This document shows positions 59,401-64,000 of a DNA stretch of 64,000 nucleotides, piece by piece. The stretch comes from Trichostrongylus colubriformis (taxonomy: Eukaryota > Nematoda > Chromadorea > Rhabditida > Trichostrongylidae). The position numbers were made by a program, and so were the translations under genes. Positions within the stretch are counted from its first letter, which is position 1; each line of letters opens with the position of its first letter. Below the pieces are notes generated by a model. That model was not told where the DNA came from. It saw only the letters and a list, made by a program, of their open reading frames with translations, and made no database searches. The stretch lies in the NCBI GenBank assembly GCA_963978905.1, contig OZ022259.1:2852001-2916000 (forward strand). The letters run 5' to 3'.

Positions 59401-62400
59401 TAATGGCTTTATCAAGAAATAGAGTAGAATCAACCTTTCACTCGGGACCTTGGACAAGAAGCGAGTGAGGCTACTAACTTGTGGGGCCGCTGACCCTGTG
59501 GATCATAAATACGGACGCCCGTAGAGAACGTCGCCTCATAACGGGTTAACAATGAACTGACATCGTCGTGATAGACGACGATGCCCCTGATTTGAACACT
59601 TAGTTAATAAGTCGCGCCGCAGCAATCATCACATTCAATTTTACCGCAAAAAATGCCATCCTCAAAGACACACCACGTGACAATCGGTTAAGTGGCTTAC
59701 TTTCTCGAGGAGAGTAGGTGCTCAGACAACTATTAAGGCTGCACCTTTGTTGAGGCTGCACGGTGTTGTGCATGCTTGAACACAATCAAGCTACGTCGAC
59801 CACATCAAATCACGCCTGGCCTCAGACGGAGAATGTGGAAGCTGCCTTCATAGTCGATATGGCTACTTCATTGAATTATTTTCTCTTAACGCAGATCTCC
59901 TTCTTCACGTGAGACCCACTTGGAAAATTATTTGTCTAAGCCCTCTTATGGTTTGGTTGGGTGGGAGTGATTTGGTTGTGTTCAAGCAGGCACAACACTG
60001 TAAGGATGCACCGTGCTGTAGCAACGATGGTGCGGTCAAGCAGTTATCCAAGGACCTACTTGTCCCATGGAAGCAGGCCACTATTCTGATCACCAAGTAC
60101 AGGGTGTCCCAGAATTATGAGCGCCTGAGTTCATGTTTCTTTGTAATCCTCTATACAAATTGTATCAATGATTTTTCTTTCTGTTGCCGCTCAGAGAGTG
60201 CACAGAATCTTCTTCTACCAGGGCGTATACTGGTCGGGGTGAAGCTCATGATATTTTTGAGATTTCGAAACTTTTTCAAATGAACATCGCAGTCAGTTGC
60301 TTCAACAGTGTCACGCACCTCTGTTGTTTAAAGTATTAGGTTGTCCCGAAAGTTCCGGAACACCTCGACCACTTTTTTTCAAATTTATTTCTTTACAACA
60401 TAAACACATTTCAGCTAACAAAATATTCATCATTACTATCTATCACCTTCTGTCATCTATCCGGAAGCTTGGCAATCCCATCCGCTCAGAACTGTGGAGA
60501 CTGCCTCGCGAAGAAAGGCTCGACCTCCACCTCGATGTCGCGCTGCTTCTTGAACTGTTTCCCCTTTAGGAAGTTCTGTAGAGGAGCGAGCAGGTGGTAG
60601 TCAGACAGTGCGAGATCGCGGCTATATGGAGGATGTGGTAGCACTTCCCAGCCTAGCGTCGCCAAGGTGTCCCGGGTGAATGTTGCCAGATGTCGGCTGT
60701 CGGATAGGGCATGGGGTGTCCAAGACGAGAGCACTTTCCGGTGTCCCAACTGAGTGAGATGCTGATCGACCGTGGTGTTCCCACAACCGAGTAGCAGGGC
60801 TACTTTACGTGTGCTTGCCGTGGGGTTCTCCTGCACAGTTCTCCTGAGAAGCTGATCGTCAACTCAGATGGACGGCCACTGCGTTGCCGATCTTTCAGGG
60901 CTATATCTTCAGAACGGAAGCGGGTGAACCAACGGTGGATAGTTGTGCTTGCTCCGCATGCGACGCTGATTATTTGGACCGCTTCCCTTGTGGAACTCCC
61001 TCGGCAGAACTCCTAGAGGTACAATGCTAGGAGTGACGTGTCGTCCACGAGCTCTACTCCTTTTGTGGATAGGCGCGAATCCTTATATACCTATGGCATG
61101 GAACGTTCCTCAAAGTCAATCGATAAATGCCCTGGCCATCCATCGTGGGAAGGCCCGAAAATCTTTGTCCGCCAAGGTGTTCCGGAACTTTCGGGACAGC
61201 CTAATAAAAAATATTCATGGCCTGAACAGTTAGAGGCAATCCATTGTGGCAAACAACGTCTGGTAGAGCATATTATGCCGATCGGACGTTTGGATACCAG
61301 TAAAGGGGTCCCAGTAATGATTTGGGGTTCAATGATGACACGCTGTTGGTTTCTGTCGATTTCGGCGCAAAGCTTGCAGGAAAAGAGCATTGGCCTTTCG
61401 GAACAATACTTGGTGAGTTTAGTGGCAAGGCGCTTTAGTTTAGAGGATCAAACTGATTCAAAAGCGCTGCCGACCCGGTTAGTTCGGATCTTTCACTTTA
61501 CAAGGCGTCCGTCAAACCCCAAAGCACGATTATACTGATCTCCTGTCAGGGTCCACAACTGAGAGCAAGCCCTGACAGGTCAGTCATCCTAGTATGGAGT
61601 CACATAAGGTAGCCCTAGGAAAGATTTGGGAAGGGACATGGAAAAACTTGCGTGTCAAAAATGGTTGAATGATGAAGAGGCTTCGAGCTTGTATCCCTGT
61701 TGGAGCAGGACAACTTATAGTATGACTGCTGTCCTTGCTACACAAGTTATGAATGAGGGTGTAAAAAGGTTGATTTTTTATTCACTCTATTAACGCCAAC
61801 AAAGTATTGCAATACATCGGCGCCCATGATTTTGGGACATCCTGTAGTGTGCCTTTAATAGGTCTATAGTAGTGTCCAAACATTTCGCTCGTAATAGCGA
61901 ACTGCAAAGCCCCACAAAATATCAACTTCAAATGAAACTTCTAAGTCTGCGCCACAGATTCACGTTTATGGTAAAACTGCCACCAGTGCCCACATGAATA
62001 GCGTTCAAATCCAGAGGTTCTGGTGCCTTCTTTTTCTTTCAGAAAAAGTAACGTTAATATGACTCAGAACACACATAGCACACACGTCGCTTTTCTGTAT
62101 CACATATCTGTTCGGCTTTTTACTTTCCAAAGGGAGTCAGCTCACCACTTTTTGAGACTGCATCACGGTCCCAAAGAGTTTTGGTGGTTCTTTCGTCTGT
62201 TGTACTCTTATTGAGCTATAGATTCATTTTACTACAACTTACAACATACAATAAACCATATTACAACACGTACATGCGTCTACTATTCTCCTACGACGAC
62301 ACTGTTAAAGCTCGTTTCTATTGGTTCCTTTTCCTTTCCATAATTTCTCCTCTCCTAGTGTGGGTCCGCGAGGGGAAGGAAAAAATGCCTTGCGCCCTTT

Positions 62401-63858
62401 TTCCGCTACCGCCTGTTACCGTACCGAGTGCGAGTGACCCACTGAGGTCGCCGTCTTGCCGGAATACAAGGAGAGCCGCCCGCTCGGCTGAGCTCTTTCC
62501 TCTTACTGAAGCCCTGTTGGAGGCCCCGCCTCCAATTTATCCTCGGCGCTGGCATGTTATGGATGAGTCATCGTGAACTCTGTTTCACGACACCAGTGAC
62601 GAGTCATACTGGGACTACCTAGTCATCGAATATAAAAAAAAGAAATAGCTCATGGTGTTTCGATTTGTGATATCTAACGATCACTTGGAGTAATAGCAAT
62701 GGTTAATCGTTATTCAAAAATACACCTTTGTGAGCGTTATCGCGACCACTACTGGAAGCGGTGGTTCTGATTCACTCACTAGAGAAGAAGAAACGAACGA
62801 GAATTGGCTCTTTACCTGGTAGTATCACTGGAATTCTAACGATATCACCTGTTTCGTCCTGTCTTCATTACTAGAATTTTTTCCTTATCTTATCTAATCG
62901 TGCGATGATCCGCGAGCTTCCCGCGCCACGTGAACGTCACGTTGGAAATTGGTTTATCAAAAGTAGATACGATTAGGGGGCGCAACTTGGTGGAGTTCGA
63001 GCGGGCTTAGCGCCGTGAGGATGCGCTCTGACGCCGCAAAAAGGGGGTTGCTGTTGTAGGTCATCTTGTACTCTCCTACTTAGCTGTGCTACTTGATCAA
63101 GTACTGGAGACTGTGATGTCACCATGCAGTTGACATAAAGTTAGAAGTATTTCAGAAAACTATACTTTGTATGGTTGATATTTTTGCAGAGTACTGAATA
63201 ATGAGACATTCCTAACTCTATCGAGTCATGTTATCGAATACCTTCGGATTTCAGATAAAATCAGAAAATGGTTGCCGAAGCAAGGAAGAAAATTGACACT
63301 GGAAGAATAATAATAATATCTTGATAGGAGGAGCTACTTTTCTCCCATTTTGACACAGAAAACCCGAAGGAGTCGTTACAAAATACTTTTAGTTCTAACA
63401 TTTGCCTTCTGGTTATAGTTATGGCCGGTTTGCTTCATAAGGATGACCACTGGCAGGTTGAGGAAATGAGAATATCGGATTAAAGACATCTACGAAGTTC
63501 GAAACAACTTTTACAGCGCATGAAAAGCAGCATCCAAGAGCTGTTTCATACTGAGATTTTGATATCAAAAATCGAGCTCTTCATTCTTTTCGTTAACAAC
63601 TGGGATGGATGTTGTAAGGTACAAAAGAGTTGATTCGTGTTTGATAGCTATTTTGCAAATCCCGGTAAAAATAACTAGCGAAAAGCTCACTCCTTCTCGC
63701 GCTCCTTCGGCAGAGTGATCTCAAACTGTTTTCCATGCACTGGACCTCTTTTTGCTCCATGAACGTACTTTTCAACGATGCCAGCCAGTGTTTCAGCGAC
63801 TTCCCCAACTTTTGCTTTCTCTGCGGCTACGAACGTCATAATATACCCGCCTCCAAAT
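32268..63858 (-). CDS. ABCA-type ABC transporter gene B, 3' half (TMD2 and NBD2)
   Basis: This ABCA-family gene is partial at the right edge and complete at its 3' end. Exons: 63691-63858, 56718-56805, 56549-56648, 56203-56382, 55982-56100, 55725-55917, 50166-50437, 47476-47612, 47148-47343, 45971-46112, 45214-45359, 45059-45169, 44791-44982, 44633-44698, 43364-43470, 38784-38880, 33106-33275, 32603-32744 and 32268-32435. NBD2 is intact: Walker A GQNGAGKTTT, Q-loop GYCPQFDAL, signature CSGGQRRK, Walker B IILLDEPTAGID and an H-loop with SHSMDECEAL. The C-terminal tail contains VTQSSFEEVF, typical of ABCA ends. Phases match across nearly all introns, so the gene looks functional. It lies 3.5 kb upstream of gene A on the same strand, consistent with tandem paralogues. 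Names such as ced-7 or abt cannot be assigned from half a protein. Confidence 0.9.
32603..32744 (-). CDS. Gene B exon: C-terminal regulatory domain
   Basis: The acceptor is CTGCAG and the donor CAG|GTGCAG. The exon has one base plus 47 codons beginning FGKHYTITMV, the ABCA regulatory domain that follows each NBD (pattern K-F-G-x-G-Y-x-L). Confidence 0.85.
33106..33275 (-). CDS. Gene B exon: NBD2 H-loop
   Basis: The acceptor is GGTTAAG and the donor A|GTAAGT. ARREIWEIL begins in phase 0, then LLTSHSMDECEALCSRIAI with the H-loop His. Two bases carry into the next exon to complete Lys. Confidence 0.9.
33457..35031. mobile_element. Tc1-like element folded back on itself
   Basis: The ends CAGTGTGTCCCAAAAGTATA and its inverse are flanked by TA. 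The N-terminal transposase half is present twice in opposite directions: plus strand 33744-34010 and minus strand 34749-34330 (both with EYEKGQILAYKDVGLSNRK). The catalytic part (minus, 34237-34022: DLRKEPRHFSRR, then GGNVMVCAAF) lies between them. The arms are about 550 bp. A second inner copy of the terminal motif near 33642 and 34846 gives an IR/DR arrangement. Confidence 0.85.
35085..35395. repeat. Diverged tandem repeat
   Basis: Two units of about 120 bases (35085-35205 and 35277-35395) share AAAGAAAGGCTGGATGT and CTACATAAGTGGTG in the same order. The origin is unknown. Confidence 0.55.
35396..36994. other. Unassigned gene B intron sequence
   Basis: AT-rich. A stretch near 35640-35760 weakly resembles 28330-28430 (GACTTCTTnnATnnGGTTGG). 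Nothing else was recognised. Confidence 0.3.
36995..37538. repeat. Dispersed repeat R1, copy 2
   Basis: Same order of conserved blocks as copy 1 (GGCGAAATCCC, AGCTTGAAGCTCACT, AACCGCCTCTTGACGG). It lies between gene B exons 38784-38880 and 33106-33275. Confidence 0.75.
37539..38783. other. Unassigned gene B intron sequence
   Basis: No exon, tRNA or known repeat was seen between repeat R1 copy 2 and the Walker B exon. Confidence 0.3.
38784..38880 (-). CDS. Gene B exon: NBD2 signature and Walker B
   Basis: The acceptor is AAATTGTAG and the donor AAG|GTTCGC. The exon has one base plus 32 codons encoding GGQRRKISAGLALL and IILLDEPTAGIDPK. The catalytic Glu after Walker B is present. Confidence 0.92.
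39480..40590 (+). pseudogene. CR1-like LINE reverse transcriptase fragment
   Basis: An open stretch at 39571-40263 contains a SGVPRGG-LLLFLLYTCDL motif (usual form SGVPQGSVLGPLLFLLYINDL), then YADDTK near 39724 and NWCAKWCLTINLNKT. A frameshift near 40160 leads to the C-terminal block (LQKLNMKSLFYKC, then RTGAFRIYNL). The 5' end is truncated. The catalytic Asp pair is intact. Confidence 0.82.
41278..42730. mobile_element. PIF/Harbinger-like element, 1.45 kb, non-autonomous
   Basis: The ends CCAGGAAG and CTTCCTGG are flanked by TAA (41275-41277, 42731-42733). Arms of more than 250 bases match those of the 448-bp element at 19216 (AGAGCTTCGAACGCTGATTA). It carries a nested palindromic MITE and about 650 bp of unrelated interior without a transposase. 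Confidence 0.8.
42148..42382. mobile_element. Palindromic MITE nested in the PIF element
   Basis: 235 bp flanked by TTA (42145-42147, 42383-42385). The two arms of about 110 bases are almost exact inverted copies from GGCCGCGGTCATACTTTGCG to the centre near 42265, so single strands would form a long hairpin. Confidence 0.85.
43364..43470 (-). CDS. Gene B exon: NBD2 helical subdomain
   Basis: The acceptor is CTTTTTTCAG and the donor CAG|GTAAAC. ILARMHGFPDPHDVAELVL is followed by LLRYC and two bases (AG), which join the next exon to give Ser in the CSGGQRRK signature. Confidence 0.88.
44633..44698 (-). CDS. Gene B exon: NBD2 Q-loop
   Basis: The acceptor is TTTCATTCTAG and the donor AAA|GTATGC. 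The exon has 22 codons reading AIGYCPQFDALLLDLTG then RETLK. The Q-loop Gln and the LTGRE landmark of ABCA NBDs are both present. Confidence 0.9.
44791..44982 (-). CDS. Gene B exon: NBD2 Walker A
   Basis: The acceptor is TATTATTAG and the donor ATT|GTTGGT. The exon has 64 codons containing LYKIYGELKALDGVTFGV and the P-loop GQNGAGKTTTF. The ATP-binding Lys and Thr are present. Confidence 0.92.
45059..45169 (-). CDS. Gene B exon: acidic linker before NBD2
   Basis: The acceptor is ATCGCCAG and the donor AAG|GTGGGT. The exon has 37 in-frame codons, strongly acidic (NGDDEENRAADKVDEERSDV), matching the charged D-x-D-V-x-x-E linker that comes before ABCA NBD2. Confidence 0.75.
45214..45359 (-). CDS. 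Gene B exon: last TMD2 helix and basic tail
   Basis: The acceptor is GTTCTAG and the donor GTG|GTACGT. The helix AICGVFLLLAFVLF is followed by the arginine-rich segment RRKALRYRFFRKW, as in ABCA proteins at the exit of TMD2 to the cytosol. Confidence 0.8.
45971..46112 (-). CDS. Gene B exon: TMD2 helix and loop
   Basis: The acceptor is TTTGCAG and the donor G|GTGAGT. The exon encodes TLLLYVLPSFAFLNATMTL followed by a polar loop and one extra base, in agreement with the next exon. Confidence 0.8.
47148..47343 (-). CDS. Gene B exon: TMD2 helices
   Basis: The acceptor is TTTTTTTCAG and the donor AGG|GTATGA. The first base completes Phe, then 65 codons follow with LYFWSCVFFIYLVSF and FSSPSRANV, matching the ABCA pattern of two helices around an F-x-x-P-x-x-A motif. 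Confidence 0.85.
47476..47612 (-). CDS. Gene B exon: TMD2 helix
   Basis: The acceptor is CATTTTCAG and the donor TT|GTACGT. QSLTGVSPILFWAVS corresponds to the ABCA stretch with the pattern Q-F-x-S-G-V-x-P-x-x-Y-W, followed by a long hydrophobic helix. Two bases (TT) carry over to the next exon. Confidence 0.8.
47990..48495. mobile_element. MITE with AAAGGCACACCAC ends
   Basis: The left end AAAGGCACACCACCCGCTGA and the right end (inverted) ACCACGCGATTATCAGATTG share about 38 similar bases. Inner inverted blocks contain CACAACAnnGTGAG and GCAACAAAGGTGCA. Relatives lie at 59660 and 15727. Confidence 0.65.
48496..49490. other. Unassigned gene B intron sequence
   Basis: AT-rich, without a recognisable coding or repeat feature. 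Confidence 0.3.
49495..49775. repeat. R2-related repeat
   Basis: Ends with TTTTCGCGTGAAATTTTG and AAATACAACATTAATATATG as in R2. The GC-rich interior (CGTCGTCCGCTGAGGT) resembles the R2 interior. Confidence 0.5.
50166..50437 (-). CDS. Gene B exon: TMD2 membrane segment with VEERVSK motif
   Basis: The end CAG|GTCGGT is clear. The start at 50437 (GCTCAAG acceptor) is inferred from the phase and from AYRVQSFPYN, which resembles the ABCA loop end. The product includes ALILSLAFITSPIVIFLV then EERVSKFLHQ, a conserved ABCA feature. A further small intron inside the first half is possible. Confidence 0.65.
50781..51316. repeat. Dispersed repeat R1, copy 3
   Basis: Begins AAAGACATCAGGAATGATG. It shares ATGGCGAAATCC, CCCGCCTCTTGAAGG and GGTCTTTGGCCATTTC with the other copies and has small indels. 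Confidence 0.72.
51460..52709 (-). mobile_element. Mariner family 1, 1250-bp copy
   Basis: TA-flanked ends. Transposase on the minus strand is broken into 52550-52035 (KGCVSYETMRRWLISFS and a DMEDKPLTGRP motif) and 51893-51534 (LLHDNARSYVAK, then SSDIAPSDYY and a long tail). Both C-terminal catalytic Asp codons are kept, unlike in the 17.6-kb copy, but frameshifts disable it. Confidence 0.9.
52710..54371. repeat. Duplicated block, copy 2 (empty PIF site)
   Basis: It matches 18835-20912 from ACTTTTGCCTGGCAATGG to AAGTTATGATCCG. Around 53124 it reads TCTAAGAGGGGG without the 448-bp element. It also lacks or gains some short stretches. Confidence 0.8.
54395..54530. repeat. R2-related right half
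   Basis: CGCCATTTTGAGGTGCTGTA, then ATTCTCACTCTCTCGTGTAA and AATACAACATAAATATATG match the R2 right arm. Confidence 0.5.
54913..55153. mobile_element. Mutator-like MITE, copy 2 (241 bp)
   Basis: The inverted ends GGGTGGGAGTCA and TGACCCCCACCC are flanked by a perfect 9-bp duplication GACAACGAA (54904-54912 and 55154-55162). The inner part is GC-rich and matches copy 1. Confidence 0.88.
55725..55917 (-). CDS. Gene B exon: extracellular loop 2, second part
   Basis: The acceptor is CTTTTCAG. The product contains LLWFNVRAFHSMPTSVN and NALLRAE, typical of the ABCA loop that reads WFNNQ-H-P-N-NA-LR. The donor is either at 55725 (G|GTACGC) or 55728 (G|GTGGTA); both give the same phase. Confidence 0.75.
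55982..56100 (-). CDS. Gene B exon: extracellular loop 2, first part
   Basis: The acceptor is GCATTCAG and the donor CTT|GTGCGT. The exon has two leading bases and 39 codons (RTFSLERFGPSRIPV near the start). The phase agrees with both neighbours. The region is soluble, as expected for the large loop of ABCA TMD2. Confidence 0.7.
56203..56382 (-). CDS. Gene B exon: start of TMD2
   Basis: The acceptor is TTTGCAG and the donor G|GTCGGT. The sequence LCALFTKRIAYYIRNW and a following hydrophobic segment match the first helix of ABCA TMD2. An earlier donor at 56214 (GTTTGC) was set aside because its phase runs into a stop in the next exon. Confidence 0.8.
56549..56648 (-). CDS. Gene B exon: VFLKV motif and linker
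   Basis: The acceptor is CATTCAG and the donor A|GTGAGT. The exon begins with VFLKVAE, joined in phase 0 to the preceding exon, and continues with a charged, probably cytosolic linker leading to TMD2. Confidence 0.8.
56718..56805 (-). CDS. Gene B exon: end of the post-NBD1 regulatory domain
   Basis: The acceptor is TTTGCAG and the donor CAG|GTGCTC. The first base completes the GA left by the previous exon to give Asp. The product FGLSLGTMEQ followed by VFLKV on the next exon is the ABCA hallmark, usually seen as a T-x-E-E-V-F-L-K-V motif. Confidence 0.8.
57034..57685. repeat. Pair of 80-base direct repeats
   Basis: The stretch with CTCCAATTCCACTAAAAACT (57086) recurs as CTCCAGTTCTACTCAAAACT (57631) with similar flanks. 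This may mark the ends of an unrecognised element in gene B's 6.9-kb intron. Confidence 0.45.
58435..58810. repeat. Dispersed repeat R3, two direct copies
   Basis: GTGGGCGG-type starts and CCCAAACATGTCCCTATTTC (58737) recur as GCCAAACTTGTCTCCATCTC (58506). The reverse complement of the same repeat occurs at 20800-20935 and 54270-54375. It is followed by GACAGACGGACAGACGGA. Confidence 0.55.
59660..60097. mobile_element. Second MITE of the 48-kb family
   Basis: It shares ACCACGTGACAATCGG-like ends, GTGCTCAGACAACTATTAAG, and the inner GTTCAAGCAGGCACAACACT block with the 48-kb copy. A Tc1-like element begins at its right end. Confidence 0.6.
60100..61844 (+). mobile_element. Tc1-like element split by a mariner
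   Basis: The ends CAGGGTGTCCCAGAATTATG and CATGATTTTGGGACATCCTG (inverted) are flanked by TA. A transposase fragment on the plus strand near 61220-61400 reads PVMIWGSMMTR. Removing the mariner at 60336-61204 leaves about 0.87 kb. Confidence 0.75.
60336..61204 (-). mobile_element. Mariner family 2, internally deleted, nested
   Basis: The ends TTAGGTTGTCCCGAAAGTTC are TA-flanked. The minus strand (60836-60486) encodes STRKVALLLGCGNTTVDQHL, then LGWEVLPHPPYSRDLALSDY and a C-terminal tail. The middle part with the first two catalytic residues is deleted. Confidence 0.88.
61845..63690. other. Unassigned gene B intron sequence
   Basis: A GC-rich patch at 62380-62580 and a CGCAACTTGGTGGAGTTCGAG stretch near 62990 faintly recall the 48-kb MITE family. 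No exon was identified. Confidence 0.3.
63691..63858 (-). CDS. Gene B exon: regulatory domain following NBD1
   Basis: The acceptor is ATATTTAG and the donor GTGAGC. The exon encodes FGGGYIMTF followed by about 45 residues that match the ABCA regulatory region after NBD1. It ends with two bases (GA) of a codon that is completed by the next recognised exon 6.9 kb away. Confidence 0.8.
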
Positions 63859-64000
63859 CTAAATATTCAGCGACTCACTGTCAGAGGCAAAGGTGTGAGC
63901 AATCGCTTCTGGAAGGAAATTTAGTCAAGGAACAAGAACACAACACCGAATTTTTGACGGGCGGTCATGCCATACTGAAAGCTCCGTTCCTATGCTCATG

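Noticed and set aside
62181..62576. 131-codon plus-strand ORF
   Set aside because: GC-rich, proline-biased tail without start context, homologue motif or splice signals. It lies in an intron of gene B.
1..64000. CRISPR arrays, operators, riboswitches and bacterial promoters
   Set aside because: The sequence is eukaryotic. The short repeats present are transposon-derived and irregularly spaced.

Overview
The window looks like nematode nuclear DNA, most probably a strongylid (hookworm-like) parasite. Evidence: short introns with TTTTCAG-type acceptors, a likely spliced-leader acceptor just before a start codon, ABCA-type transporter exons of nematode style, a nematode-type BEL/Pao element with a phlebovirus-like env, and very dense mariner, Tc1 and MITE debris. 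I see no prokaryotic features. The species is inference.

Host genes: two ABCA-family transporter genes lie head to tail on the minus strand. Gene B enters from the right edge. Its exons run from the regulatory domain after NBD1 (63858) through TMD2 and NBD2 to a stop codon at 32268-32270. Almost every junction was placed by matching splice-site phase and is in frame. Gene A starts near 28722, behind a TTTTCAG acceptor, and its exons carry TMD1 up to the linker before NBD1 (1742), then leave the window on the left. Introns reach 12.9 kb and are filled with mobile DNA.

The main mobile element is a 10,045-bp, apparently intact BEL/Pao retrotransposon (3434-13478) inserted antisense in gene A's 12.9-kb intron. 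It has 290-bp LTRs that look identical, a TAGGC target duplication, a tRNA-Gly primer site, and one uninterrupted 2612-codon gag-pol-env frame. After env comes a separate 394-codon coiled-coil ORF behind a strong 3' splice acceptor, with a consensus 5' splice donor in the leader. This third ORF, with its apparent retrovirus-like splicing, is the strongest candidate for something undescribed.

The remaining sequence is layered transposon relics: four mariner copies of one family plus two of other families, two Tc1-like elements (one folded back on itself, one split by a mariner), PIF/Harbinger-like elements with TAA duplications, a palindromic MITE family with TTA/TAA duplications, a 241-bp Mutator-like MITE with 9-bp duplications at two loci, a decayed BEL gag-pro relic, a CR1-like LINE fragment, a CCA-bearing tRNA-Gly pseudogene and several unnamed dispersed repeats. 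A mariner-plus-2-kb block occurs twice (17.6-20.9 kb and 51.5-54.4 kb). One copy carries a PIF insertion and the other preserves the empty site.

All coordinates and phases were worked out by eye. Boundaries described as approximate or tentative are so.
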